Part shown: in pieces, positions 18,078 to 26,782 of the stretch | Position numbering within the stretch: position 1 is the stretch's first letter | Layout: each line of letters begins with the position of its first letter | Assembly (NCBI RefSeq): GCF_000265425.1 | Contig: NC_018014.1 | Span: forward strand, 1,364,001-1,428,000 | Length of the DNA stretch: 64,000 bases | Source of the DNA: Terriglobus roseus DSM 18391 | Lineage (GTDB): Bacteria; Acidobacteriota; Terriglobia; Terriglobales; Acidobacteriaceae | Reading direction: 5' to 3' | Notes under the pieces: generated by a model | What the model saw: only the letters and a program-made list of their open reading frames with translations | The model's database searches: none | Told to the model about the DNA's origin: nothing | Made by a program: the position numbers and the translations under genes

Positions 18078-18127
18078 CGTCTGCATCTCGGAGTGAATCC
18101 GACAGGAAATGCCTTTCCATAGAAAAT

Positions 18128-18156
18128 GGCCCTGCCGGCGCAACGCCAGCAGGGCC
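18128..18156. terminator. Bidirectional hairpin terminator after the exopolysaccharide operon
   Basis: GGCCCTGC (18128-18135) pairs with GCAGGGCC (18149-18156), and inside it GGCG pairs with CGCC around a CAA loop with one C/A mismatch. Read on the minus strand it is followed by ATTTTCT, so it is an intrinsic terminator for the TIGR03118 gene; on the plus strand it has no long T run but still lies between convergent genes. Confidence 0.7.
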
Positions 18157-18173
18157 GTTACTGCTTGTTCGTG

Positions 18174-19823
18174 TTACTTCACCGTCAGTGCGACGGAGGT
18201 CTGCTGTGTCACTGTGCCCGATGTTGCAGCGATCGTGACGGTGGATGTGCCGGCGGGTGTGACGGGCGCGGGGGTGGTGCTGGTGGAAGTGGTGTTACCG
18301 CTACCGCCGCAACCAACGAAGACTACGGATGAGCCGACGAGGACCATTGCCAGTCCTGTGGCCCGCAACGCTACGACATACCGCGAACGCTTGCCAAAGC
18401 CGAACAGCGACGCGAAGGGCAGCAGAAGGGCAACGGCGATGCCAGCCAAAGTATGCGACTTACGGAATGGCTGCAGCGCTGCTGTCTTGGTGTTCGTCGT
18501 GATGCTCACCGTGACGGTGCTGGGGGCAGTGGACGAGACGCTGACCTGTGAAGGCGAGAAGCTGCAGGTTGTGTTGCTCGGAAGGCCCGCGCAGGTGAGT
18601 GAGACATTTCCGGAGAAACTGTTGACGGGGATCAGGCTTAGTTGCACCTGCGCGCTGGAACCCGCAGTAACGGTCGCCGAAGGTAAAGCAGCGCTGAAAC
18701 CGAAGGTCGGTGTCGCGCCCGCCGTTGCTCCGTTTGTAATGCCAGCCAGGAGGCCGTGCTGCTCTTTATCGAGGCCTGCGGTGAAATAAACGGTGCTGGT
18801 ATCACCTCCACCGACTGCGGTGGTCCCGGTTACGGCCGTGCCGCCGGTCAGCAGCTCCCACAGGCTGGCGTATTGCAGCGGCTTGCCTGCCGCGTCTACA
18901 AGCTGACCGATGTATGCGAATGTTTTCGGATCGAAGGCGTTAATGATGCCATCGCCGAAGTTACCAATCAGCAGATCGTTGGAGAAGATTCCGAAGTTGG
19001 CGGGAGCATACGCAATGCCCCAGGGTGCGTTGAGGTTGCCGCCAGTGGCGACACGACTGACGAAGTTGCCGCTGGTGTCGAAGACGCTGACGACGCCGTT
19101 ACCAGGGCCGTTGACGGTGAGGTACGGCGCGGCTGCGGTGCGGACCGCGTAGTTGACGAAGACCTGGGAGCCGAGCACATGGACGGCGAAGGGTGCATAG
19201 CCTGCAGGGAGCGTGGGATCGACAAAACCTCCTGCCAGCTTTGTGGGCGCGAAGTTACTGTCATACACCTCGATCGCGTTGCCGGTTCCGAAGTTAGCGG
19301 CCAGGATATAGCTCTTACTGGTGACCCCGGCGGTCGCGATGTTCAGGATGGCAAGCCCGGGATAGGAAGCGCCTGCAGCACTGTTATTGATGGCGATGGT
19401 TGAGATTGCATTGGCGGTACCCAGCTTTGAGTTCCAGCCAGAGATCGTGCCATCCAGCGTGGAGAAGAGGAAGCTTGCCTTGGTCGCGTTTGAAAGCAGC
19501 ATGCCGACTGCGCCACCGGTCGTAACAGAGCCTGCAGGCAAGCCAGGCGCGGTGTTGGGTGCAGCGGCCGTCGGAACGATCACCTTGAAGGAGACAGTAC
19601 CCGCAGGGGGCACGACGTAGTTGTAGCCGGTGTTTGCCGTGCTGATCCAGAAGTTGCCGCTTGCGCTGATCGCCCAGGGATTCTTGAAGTTGGGATCGGT
19701 ATTCGCTGCTGCAACGGAACCATCCGAGAGCAGGTTTGTCACTTTATAGGATTGAGCACAAGAGGGGACTGCTGCGGCAAGAACAACGACGGTGTGCAGG
19801 ACAGCCTTACGCAAAATCTGCAT
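18174..19823 (-). CDS. TIGR03118-family secreted protein with acidobacterial Ig/double-helix/GCGG tail
   Basis: About 549 residues from ATG 19823, chosen over ATG 19874 because GAAGGTGG sits upstream and the protein then begins with a signal peptide (QILRKAVLHTVVVLAAAVPSCAQ). The central part (SYKVTNLLSDGSVAA, NFKNPWAISASG, FWISTANTG, NAPWGIAYAPANFG, LLIGNFGDGIINAFD) is the TIGR03118 beta-propeller-like family. From about residue 375 an Ig-like domain (SGNVSLTCAGLPSNTTCSFSP) is followed by a hydrophobic helix, basic residues, a second helix ending FVGCGGSG, and a last strand pair (TPAGTSTVTIAATSG...VALTV). Probably cell-surface or secreted; enzymatic activity unknown. Confidence 0.75.
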   Translation of the reverse strand: MQILRKAVLHTVVVLAAAVPSCAQSYKVTNLLSDGSVAAANTDPNFKNPWAISASGNFWISTANTGYNYVVPPAGTVSFKVIVPTAAAPNTAPGLPAGSVTTGGAVGMLLSNATKASFLFSTLDGTISGWNSKLGTANAISTIAINNSAAGASYPGLAILNIATAGVTSKSYILAANFGTGNAIEVYDSNFAPTKLAGGFVDPTLPAGYAPFAVHVLGSQVFVNYAVRTAAAPYLTVNGPGNGVVSVFDTSGNFVSRVATGGNLNAPWGIAYAPANFGIFSNDLLIGNFGDGIINAFDPKTFAYIGQLVDAAGKPLQYASLWELLTGGTAVTGTTAVGGGDTSTVYFTAGLDKEQHGLLAGITNGATAGATPTFGFSAALPSATVTAGSSAQVQLSLIPVNSFSGNVSLTCAGLPSNTTCSFSPSQVSVSSTAPSTVTVSITTNTKTAALQPFRKSHTLAGIAVALLLPFASLFGFGKRSRYVVALRATGLAMVLVGSSVVFVGCGGSGNTTSTSTTPAPVTPAGTSTVTIAATSGTVTQQTSVALTVK

Positions 19824-19944
19824 GGAAAACCACCTTCTCTCTCGCCGGATGGGCGATGAGAAAAGGGTAGGCATGCGGGCCAGGAAAGATGTCGCAACCT
19901 TGTCACTTGGCCGTCATTTCACGGTCAACCATTCGGAGCGGCGT

Positions 19945-20541
19945 CTATTTCAGCGCTGCGCGGATCGCGAACTGCGTGAAGGCCTCAACGGCTTCCTGGT
20001 CTGAGGCATGCATCTCCTTCAGCTTGTACACATATTTGCCAATCGCGTAGCTTCTGGCCATGCCGAAGATGATGTGAAACATGGCAGCCGGATCCATCGG
20101 CTGCAGGAATCCCTCTTTCTGACGGCGCCGCAGATAGGTGATCACCTGTGTCTGCAGCGCTTTGGGAAGGTGACACGCCCGGTCGGCCTCCTGGTGGTAG
20201 CCCTCCAGGATGGCGAAGAGAACCAATCTCTGCATCACGGGATAGGAACGGTACGCCTCTATGACGAACGAGATGAGAGCGCGGATCAACTCTGCGTCTG
20301 CATTGCCGGCCATGAACCCGCGAATGTTGTCGTACCAGTCTGGTCGCCGCGAGTTCTCAACGTAGTCGTCGATCACCGCTCGATACAGGGTCTCTTTCGT
20401 TTCGAAGTGCCGGAAGATGAGCGACTCCGTCACGCCGGCTGCGGCCGCGATCTGCTTCGTCGTGGTGCCATGGAAGCCTCGCTCCGAGAACAGTGTGCGG
20501 GCGGCTTCGATCAGACTTGCGCGACGTTCGGTTTGCTTCAT
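19945..20541 (-). CDS. TetR/AcrR-family transcriptional regulator
   Basis: A 198-residue one-component regulator. The N-terminal helix-turn-helix is textbook TetR: RRASLIEAARTLFSERGFHGTTTKQIAAAAGVTESLIFRHFETKETLY. The C-terminal ligand domain is all-helical and not assignable to a ligand. It is divergent from the TonB receptor gene at 20691, and a near-perfect palindrome lies between them (20612-20627), so it probably represses that receptor and the coupled hydrolase as well as itself. Confidence 0.9.
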   Translation of the reverse strand: MKQTERRASLIEAARTLFSERGFHGTTTKQIAAAAGVTESLIFRHFETKETLYRAVIDDYVENSRRPDWYDNIRGFMAGNADAELIRALISFVIEAYRSYPVMQRLVLFAILEGYHQEADRACHLPKALQTQVITYLRRRQKEGFLQPMDPAAMFHIIFGMARSYAIGKYVYKLKEMHASDQEAVEAFTQFAIRAALK

Positions 20542-20611
20542 AACGAGTGTCTTCCCATGAAAGCATAAGACGGAGGGTAGAAGCGATCGTTGACGTGCGC
20601 TGCGGCCGGAT

Positions 20612-20627
20612 GTAAGTGATCACTCAC
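20612..20627. promoter_or_regulatory. Candidate TetR operator palindrome
   Basis: GTAAGTGATCACTCAC is a 16-bp palindrome with a single mismatched pair; the core AGTGATCACT is perfect and has the size and look of TetR-family operators. It lies between the divergent tetR-like gene (start 20541) and the TonB receptor (start 20691). A weak sigma-70-like pair for the receptor, TTGACG (20590-20595) and TAAGTG (20613-20618) with a 17-bp spacer, would be covered by the repressor. Confidence 0.5.
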
Positions 20628-20690
20628 TCTTTTTCGCTCCCGTCACTCGCCGGTAACGCTCCATTGATTTTTGCCAGCTAGTTTCGCCTC

Positions 20691-23600
20691 ATGCGAAAAC
20701 TTCTGCTTCCCCTTGTCTGCCTCATGGCGTCTCCTGCCCTGAGTCGTGCGCAATTCGACTCGGGTGCCGTGCTCGGCACCGTAACGGATGATCGGAGTGC
20801 CACCGTTGCAGGCGCTCGCGTCACGCTGGAGGACGTAAGCCGGGGCACAACATCGGCAGTCACTTCCGCGGCCGACGGCACATTCCAGTTTCCGTCCACG
20901 CCCATCGGGCGCTATCGCCTCCGGATCGAACATGCCGGCTTCTCCAATCAGATGACGCAGGCCTTCCAGCTCACGATCGGATCGCGTCAGCGAATCGACT
21001 TCCAGCTTCATGTGGAGCAGGTGCAGTCCACCGTCAACGTTGAGGCGACCGTCCCTCTGGTGCAGGTGGACAGTTCCGATCGCGGTCAGACGATTGAGGC
21101 GACGCAGATCCGCGAGCTTCCGCTGAACGGCCGCTACTACTCGGACCTGGTGCTGCTCGGGACCGGCGTCATGCGGTCGCCCAGTTCCTACGGCGCCAGC
21201 AGTTCTTTTCGTGAGGGTTCGTTCAATGTGAATGGCCTGCGCAGCACGACGAACAACTTCGTGCTGGATGGACTCGACAACAACTACTTCGGTACCTCCA
21301 ATCAGGGCTTTGCGAACGAAGTGGTGCAGCCTCCACCGGATGCCATCGCAGAGTTTCGGCTGATCTCCAACAATCAGCCTGCCGAGTATGGACGCAGCGG
21401 CGGAGCGACTATCGTAGCCAGCCTGCGCAGCGGTACCAATCAGTTCCACGGCAATGTGTGGGAGTTCATCCGCAATACCGCGCTCAACGCAAATGGCTAC
21501 TTCAAGGCCGCAGCAGGGAAGCCGCGGCTGAACCGCAACCAGTTCGGCTTCACGCTGGGCGGCCCCATCTGGCGTGACAAGACCTTCTTCTTCACCGACT
21601 ACGAGGGCTACCGCGAGGTCGCTTCAACCGTGCAGTCTGCGGTGCTGCCGACGCTGAACCAGCGCCTTGGAAACTTCGGCGCATCGGTGCCGGTTCGCAA
21701 TCCGTACACGGGCGTACTCTACGCGAACGGTCAGATCCCAAGTAGCGACATTATCCGCTTTGCCAGCACGGTGCTGGCGGCCTTGCCCGCTCCTACAGCG
21801 GCTGGAAACGGTGCGAACTACACGACGCTGTACCGCATCACGGACTCACGCAACAAGGGCGATATCCGCCTGGACCATTACTTCTCAAGCAAGGTCCGCG
21901 TCTTCGGCCGCTATGACCAGAGCGCGTTCAATGTCTTCGATCCCGGCCTGATCACGGGACTCGCGGGCGGCGGCGGCAACGGCTACCAGATCGTGCCGAT
22001 CAAGGCTATGGCAGGTGGTGTGACCTGGGCGATTAATGAGCGCACGCTGCTCGATGCAGGCTTTGGTTACTCCACGTCGGACGCAGGCAAGCGACCGCCG
22101 CTGGCCGGTGGTCCCAGCATGCTGGAGCTCTTCGGCATTCCCGGCTTGCCGACGGACCCGGCGTATACCGGCGGCATCTCGTCTGAGACGCTTCTTGGCT
22201 TTTCGGCACTCGGGCGCCAGGCGACGAGCCCGCAGTTCCAGCACCCGAAGCTCTTCGATCCGAAGGTTAACCTCACGCGCATCGCCGGCGCTCACACTCT
22301 CAAGGCCGGCTTTGAGTATCAGTGGCTGGGTGTACGTACGCTCGATGTGAATCCGATCCTCGGTCGTGATGTGTACACGGGCCTCTTCTCGGCGCCTGCC
22401 GTGGGCACGGCTCTGCCCGGCGGAGGCACGGTGACTGCGGCTCAGATCACTGCCAACCAGTCCCTCTATAGCCTTGCCGACTTCCTCTACGGCGCCCGCA
22501 ACCAGTACCAGTTGGTGAACCCCGGCTACGTGAACCATCGTCAGCAGGCGAACTTCATCTACGCGCAGGACGACTGGCGCGTAAACAAGTCGCTTACATT
22601 GAATCTCGGTCTTCGTTATGAGTTGACAACGCCCTTTTACGAGCGCGATAACTTACTGTCGAACTACAACCCATCGACCAACAGCATCGTGCTGGCGAAG
22701 TCGGGCTCCATGGCGGATCGTGCGCTCGTGAATACGGACACCAACAATCTCGCGCCCCGCGTAGGCGCAGCCTGGAGCGTCACGCCGAAGACGGTCGTTC
22801 ACGGCGGTTTTGGCATGAGTTACAACAACACCAACCGAACCGGCACCAGCTATCTCGCCTACAACGGTCCGCGCTTTGTGCTCGCCACCATCACGCAATC
22901 CAGTCCCACGGCATCTACCTTCCGCACGACGCAGCAGGGCTTTCCCGCAGACTTTACCTCGTCCGCCAAGTTTGACCCGCGTTCGAGCACCGTGCAGTAC
23001 ATCCCAAAAGACACGCCATCCGGCCGTGTTCAGAGCTACTACTTCTCCGTGCAGCAACAGCTGCCCGGCGGCTGGCTCTTCGACATTGCCTATGTCGGCA
23101 ACAGCGCCAAGAACCTCATCATCATCAACGACATCAACCAGGCTCGCCCGAATGCATTAGGAGAGAACACCAACGTTGAGCTGCGTCGTCCCAACCTCAC
23201 CTTCAGCTCGATTGCGGCGACGCTGCCTTACGGCACGTCCAACTACAACGGCCTGCAGGTACGCACCGAGCGCCGCTCGAGTGGCGGCGGTCTGTACTTC
23301 CTGAACAGCTTCACGTGGTCCAAGACGATCGATATCGGATCGCAGGCGTTCGACAGCAATAACGGCAATAGCACCGGCGTGCAGGACATCAACAATGTCA
23401 ATGCCGACCGGGGCATCTCCAATTACGATCGACCGATCAACAACGTTACCAGTGTCGTGTACGCGCTGCCCTTCGGTCGTGGTCGCCACTTCCTCGGGAA
23501 TGCGTCACGCCTGACCGACACCTTGTTGGGCGGTTGGAATCTCAATACGATTCTGAACATGCGCTCGGGTGAGCCGTTCACGCTCTCCTACACGCCCAAT

Positions 23601-23996
23601 GCACAGCAACAGGTTGTGCCTGTGCTGTCAGTCCTGGGACGTAATACCTACCGTCCAAACGTAAGTGGAGCCATCGGCCTGCCCAACGGAACACGCACTC
23701 CGGCACGTTATCTGAACAGTGCAAATGTCAGCGTTCCTACTTACTACTCGCCGTTCGGTAACGCATCCCGCAACAGCGTTCGTGGCTATGCGTTTTATCA
23801 GGACGATATCGGCATCTCGAAGAACTTTCCGGTCGTCGAGCGCGTCAACGTTCTGTTCCGCGCCGAAGCCTTCAACCTTTTCAACCACTCGAACTTCACC
23901 GCTCCCGATGGCAACATCTCGAACGCGACGTTCGGTGTCATCACCTCCACGTACCCGCCACGCCAGATGCAGTTCGCTCTGAAGGTGCAATTTTGA
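20691..23996 (+). CDS. Oar-type TonB-dependent receptor with carboxypeptidase-regulatory-like domain
   Basis: A 1101-residue outer-membrane protein. Signal peptide (KLLLPLVCLMASPALSRAQ), then a carboxypeptidase-regulatory-like domain (GAVLGTVTDDRSATVAGARVTLEDV ... ADGTFQFPSTPIGRYRLRIEHAGF, about residues 25-90), a plug (RELPLNGRYYSDLVLLG, VNGLRSTTNNFVLDGLDNNYFG) and a large barrel ending MQFALKVQF with C-terminal Phe. This is the large acidobacterial Oar/SusC-like class, though no SusD partner is seen. It is followed with a one-base overlap by a lipase-like hydrolase and is probably controlled by the divergent TetR regulator. Likely substrate: an ester- or lipid-containing compound, by context only. 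Confidence 0.85.
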   Translation: MRKLLLPLVCLMASPALSRAQFDSGAVLGTVTDDRSATVAGARVTLEDVSRGTTSAVTSAADGTFQFPSTPIGRYRLRIEHAGFSNQMTQAFQLTIGSRQRIDFQLHVEQVQSTVNVEATVPLVQVDSSDRGQTIEATQIRELPLNGRYYSDLVLLGTGVMRSPSSYGASSSFREGSFNVNGLRSTTNNFVLDGLDNNYFGTSNQGFANEVVQPPPDAIAEFRLISNNQPAEYGRSGGATIVASLRSGTNQFHGNVWEFIRNTALNANGYFKAAAGKPRLNRNQFGFTLGGPIWRDKTFFFTDYEGYREVASTVQSAVLPTLNQRLGNFGASVPVRNPYTGVLYANGQIPSSDIIRFASTVLAALPAPTAAGNGANYTTLYRITDSRNKGDIRLDHYFSSKVRVFGRYDQSAFNVFDPGLITGLAGGGGNGYQIVPIKAMAGGVTWAINERTLLDAGFGYSTSDAGKRPPLAGGPSMLELFGIPGLPTDPAYTGGISSETLLGFSALGRQATSPQFQHPKLFDPKVNLTRIAGAHTLKAGFEYQWLGVRTLDVNPILGRDVYTGLFSAPAVGTALPGGGTVTAAQITANQSLYSLADFLYGARNQYQLVNPGYVNHRQQANFIYAQDDWRVNKSLTLNLGLRYELTTPFYERDNLLSNYNPSTNSIVLAKSGSMADRALVNTDTNNLAPRVGAAWSVTPKTVVHGGFGMSYNNTNRTGTSYLAYNGPRFVLATITQSSPTASTFRTTQQGFPADFTSSAKFDPRSSTVQYIPKDTPSGRVQSYYFSVQQQLPGGWLFDIAYVGNSAKNLIIINDINQARPNALGENTNVELRRPNLTFSSIAATLPYGTSNYNGLQVRTERRSSGGGLYFLNSFTWSKTIDIGSQAFDSNNGNSTGVQDINNVNADRGISNYDRPINNVTSVVYALPFGRGRHFLGNASRLTDTLLGGWNLNTILNMRSGEPFTLSYTPNAQQQVVPVLSVLGRNTYRPNVSGAIGLPNGTRTPARYLNSANVSVPTYYSPFGNASRNSVRGYAFYQDDIGISKNFPVVERVNVLFRAEAFNLFNHSNFTAPDGNISNATFGVITSTYPPRQMQFALKVQF

Positions 23997-25348
23997 TGAG
24001 ACGTTTCCTTTCACTCACACTCATGCTCGCCGCTGTCCCCTTCCTGGGGACAGCGAGCGTTGCCCAGGCATCGCGCGCTAACGTTACCAACTCCGATGTG
24101 CTGCCGATCATCTTCGTCCATGGCAACGGCGACGACGCCGCAAAGTGGCTCGGTCCGATCTGGCTCTTCGAGTCGAACGGCTACCCGGCGAACAAGCTCT
24201 ACTCCGTCCGATTCGCGCTGCCACTTGCGCGAGGGGACGATTCGAAAGACGAAGCCTTTCGCTCGTCGACCGTAGACTCCGCAGCGGAACTAAGTTCCTT
24301 TGTGACCCGTGTATTGCTGGAGACGAAGAGTCAGAAGGTCGTACTCGTCGGCAGCAGCCGCGGTGGCCTGACCATCCGCAACTACATCGTGAACGGTGGT
24401 GGCCGTGCGAATGTTGCCGCAGCCATACTCGCCGGCACGCCCAACCACGGCGTCATGGCAGTCGACGGCAGTCAGAACGAGTTCAACGGCAAGGGCCCCT
24501 TCCTGCAGGCGCTCAATCATGCCAGCAGCGACGGTTCAGAGGTCGTCCCGGGCATTCGCTTCCTGACACTGCGCAGCGACAAGCTCGACAAGTATGCGCA
24601 GCCGCAGTCCGCTGCGGGCGGCGTCGGTTATGAAGGCCCGACCCTCCAGGGCGCGGAGAATACCGTTCTGCCCAACCTCGACCACCGAGAACTCGCGTTT
24701 CAGCCAACTGCGTTCGCAGCTATGTACACCTTCGTCACAGGGCACAAGCCAGCCAAACTCACGGTCACGCCGGAGACAAATCCCACAGTCTCTGGTGTGA
24801 TCACCGGCTTCGCAGGACCCGCTCCAACCAACCTGCCACTGGCAGGCGTGAAGCTGCGCATCTACCCCATCGACGCCGCAAATCCGCAGTCGACGACAAC
24901 ACCGCTGTACGAAACCACAACGAAGGAAGACGGTAAGTGGGGTCCAATCCAGATCTCATCGCAGCAGCAGTATGAGTTCGACATGGAGTACCAGGGGCGA
25001 CACGTCCGTTACTTCAAGTCTCCTTTGCGCCGCTCGTCTTCGCTGATCAACCTTCGCTTCCTGCCGGTGCCTACAAGCCTCGGAGCTGCTCAAGCTGGAG
25101 CAGAGGCAAAAGGCCCCGAACTCTTCGTGGAGCGGCCGCAGGGCTACTTCTCACGCGATCGTGATCCGGTCCTGATCGAAGGGAAGCTTGCCGTGGAAGA
25201 ACCCGCTGGCCTGCCCACCCGCGATGCCTTCCTGGTCAATCTGCCCGCGGCCAAACCCGTGCGGGTCTCGCTCCGTGACGAAGCCATCACTGCGATACCT
25301 TCCACAGACCTGTCGCACGATCTTCCGGTCGTGGACTTCCTCTGGTAG
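23996..25348 (+). CDS. Secreted alpha/beta hydrolase (lipase-like)
   Basis: About 450 residues from ATG 23996, which shares one base with the receptor stop (TGATG). Signal peptide RRFLSLTLMLAAVPFLGTASVAQA. The hydrolase domain starts VLPIIFVHGNGDDAAKW (oxyanion HG) and has the nucleophile elbow VVLVGSSRGGLTIRNYI and a lipase-like AAAILAGTPNHGVMA. After about residue 250 a beta-rich domain follows (PTVSGVITGFAGPAPTNLPLAGVKLRIYP), of carboxypeptidase-regulatory or CnaB-like type. The coupling to a TonB receptor suggests an extracellular or periplasmic hydrolase that processes what the receptor imports. Exact ester substrate unknown. Confidence 0.75.
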   Translation: MRRFLSLTLMLAAVPFLGTASVAQASRANVTNSDVLPIIFVHGNGDDAAKWLGPIWLFESNGYPANKLYSVRFALPLARGDDSKDEAFRSSTVDSAAELSSFVTRVLLETKSQKVVLVGSSRGGLTIRNYIVNGGGRANVAAAILAGTPNHGVMAVDGSQNEFNGKGPFLQALNHASSDGSEVVPGIRFLTLRSDKLDKYAQPQSAAGGVGYEGPTLQGAENTVLPNLDHRELAFQPTAFAAMYTFVTGHKPAKLTVTPETNPTVSGVITGFAGPAPTNLPLAGVKLRIYPIDAANPQSTTTPLYETTTKEDGKWGPIQISSQQQYEFDMEYQGRHVRYFKSPLRRSSSLINLRFLPVPTSLGAAQAGAEAKGPELFVERPQGYFSRDRDPVLIEGKLAVEEPAGLPTRDAFLVNLPAAKPVRVSLRDEAITAIPSTDLSHDLPVVDFLW

Positions 25349-25364
25349 CAGGCTCTGCTGCTGT

Positions 25365-25392
25365 ATGGCCGACGGACGACACCATCGGCCAT
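25365..25392 (+). terminator. Hairpin after the lipase-like gene
   Basis: ATGGCCGA (25365-25372) pairs with TCGGCCAT (25385-25392) around a 12-base loop, 17 bp after the hydrolase stop. There is no T tract, so it may be a weak terminator or an mRNA end-protecting hairpin. Confidence 0.35.
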
Positions 25393-25461
25393 TCAGCGGC
25401 ACGGCATCTTCCAGACGTTGGCCACTGCTATCCTGTTTCCGCTCGGCAGAGGGGAAACAGG

Positions 25462-26517
25462 ATGAACGCCGCCAGGATCGTAGGAATTGCTTTGTTCGCT
25501 CTGGCCGGTAGCCATTGCTTCGCCCAGGCAGGCAGCGCGCCGCATGCTCCGCTTCAGGTCCCGGCGAAATCCCTGCCCGTTCCCACCGACGTAAGTGTAG
25601 GCATGCAGGAGATCATCGCTGCGCCACTCCGCCCCGGCTGGAACGACCTTTGGAAGACCGGGGAAGAGTGGCGGAAAGCCGCCAATATCGCGGCCGCCAA
25701 GACCATCGAAACGCTACCGGCGATGCGCGAACGCCTCCACGTCACGGTAAAGCCTTCAGTCGTCGATGGTGTGCGAGTGTTCGTCGTCACCCCCGATGTC
25801 ATTTCGCCTGAGCACCGCGACAAGCTGCTTCTCCACGTGCATGGCGGTTGCTATGAACTCTCGCCCGGAGAAGCGGGCACACCAGAGGCCATCATGATGG
25901 CAGGCCTGGGACACTTCAAGGTCATCTCGGTGGACTATCGCATGCCGCCGGAAGCTTATTTCCCGGGCGCGCTTGACGATGCGATGACCGTCTACAAGTC
26001 GGTGTTGAAGACATCCGAGCCAAAGAACGTGGCCGTCTTTGGTACCTCGGCCGGCGGTGCACTTGTCCTGGAGATGATGCTGCGAGCCAAACAGTTGGGA
26101 TTGAAGATGCCCGCAGCGATCGCGCCGGGAACGCCCATGTCTGACGTAACGAAAACCGGCGACAGCTTCTACACCAACGAGATGGTCGACAACGTCCTGG
26201 TCTCACGTGACGGATTCTGCGACGCCGCGACGAAGGTCTACGCGCACGGCCACGATCTGAAAGACCCGCTGCTCTCCCCGGTCTACGGCGATATGCACGG
26301 CTTCCCACCCGCCATCCTGACGACCGGTACGCGAGATCTGTTGTTGAGCAACACCGTCCGAGTCCACCGCAAGCTGCGACAGGCTGGCGTTGAAGCGCAA
26401 CTCGAAGTCTACGAAGGTCAGTCGCACGCGCAGTACTCTCGTGACGACCGCTTGCCTGAGACACGTGAGGCCTTCGGCGAGATCACTGCGTTCTTCGACA
26501 AGCATCTCGGCCAATAA
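25462..26517 (+). CDS. Secreted alpha/beta hydrolase of the hormone-sensitive-lipase type
   Basis: A 351-residue esterase with a signal peptide (ARIVGIALFALAGSHCFAQA). Motifs of the HSL family appear in order: HVHGGCYEL (oxyanion HGG), VDYRMPPEAYFPGALDDA, nucleophile elbow VFGTSAGGALVLEM, acid TTGTRDLLLS and the histidine of GQSHAQY. ATG 25462 follows a purine-rich AGAGGGGAAACAGG. It is separated by about 110 bp from the preceding hydrolase and has its own likely promoter. Probably a carboxylesterase or acetyl hydrolase on a small or oligomeric substrate. Confidence 0.8.
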   Translation: MNAARIVGIALFALAGSHCFAQAGSAPHAPLQVPAKSLPVPTDVSVGMQEIIAAPLRPGWNDLWKTGEEWRKAANIAAAKTIETLPAMRERLHVTVKPSVVDGVRVFVVTPDVISPEHRDKLLLHVHGGCYELSPGEAGTPEAIMMAGLGHFKVISVDYRMPPEAYFPGALDDAMTVYKSVLKTSEPKNVAVFGTSAGGALVLEMMLRAKQLGLKMPAAIAPGTPMSDVTKTGDSFYTNEMVDNVLVSRDGFCDAATKVYAHGHDLKDPLLSPVYGDMHGFPPAILTTGTRDLLLSNTVRVHRKLRQAGVEAQLEVYEGQSHAQYSRDDRLPETREAFGEITAFFDKHLGQ

Positions 26518-26560
26518 TGAGACTTCTGGTGCGGACCTCAAGCGCACCAGGATCGTCTCG

Positions 26561-26590
26561 TTGACCCAGGTCTTTACCCCATGGTAGCGT
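26561..26590 (+). promoter_or_regulatory. Predicted promoter giving a leaderless poly-Cys transcript
   Basis: TTGACC (26561-26566) and TAGCGT (26585-26590) are 18 bp apart. The expected transcription start, six to seven bases after the -10 box, falls at A26597, the first base of the poly-Cys ORF. No ribosome site precedes that ATG, which fits a leaderless mRNA. The -10 box matches the consensus only in part. Confidence 0.4.
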
Positions 26591-26596
26591 CAACGG

Positions 26597-26674
26597 ATGG
26601 CGTTTCTCGTGTCCCATTGTTGTTGTTGCAACCAGCCCCTCTCGGGTGAGCTGCGACACAACATGGCTGTCTGA
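26597..26674 (+). CDS. Poly-cysteine leader peptide (candidate attenuator uORF), 25 aa
   Basis: A 25-codon ORF starts at ATG 26597 and ends at TGA 26672-26674; its middle reads SHCCCCNQ, four Cys codons in a row (TGT TGT TGT TGC, 26618-26629). It lies 108 bp upstream of the cysteine dioxygenase-rhodanese gene. Runs of codons for the regulated amino acid are the mark of attenuator leaders, and leaderless poly-Cys uORFs are described before cysteine genes in mycobacteria. GAGCTG inside the ORF (26648-26653) is complementary to CAGCTC (26766-26771), which abuts the TGGAG ribosome site of the main gene, so ribosome position could expose or hide that site. Whether it is translated is inference. 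Confidence 0.6.
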   Translation: MAFLVSHCCCCNQPLSGELRHNMAV

Positions 26675-26782
26675 ACGCGTCCTTCAAAGCTCATCTGCAT
26701 CCTCCGTCGGTCACACGCAGCTTCGTGAACTGCCCGGCTCCTCGCCTGGAGTCGTCCTTCACGATCAGCTCTGGAGAATTGC

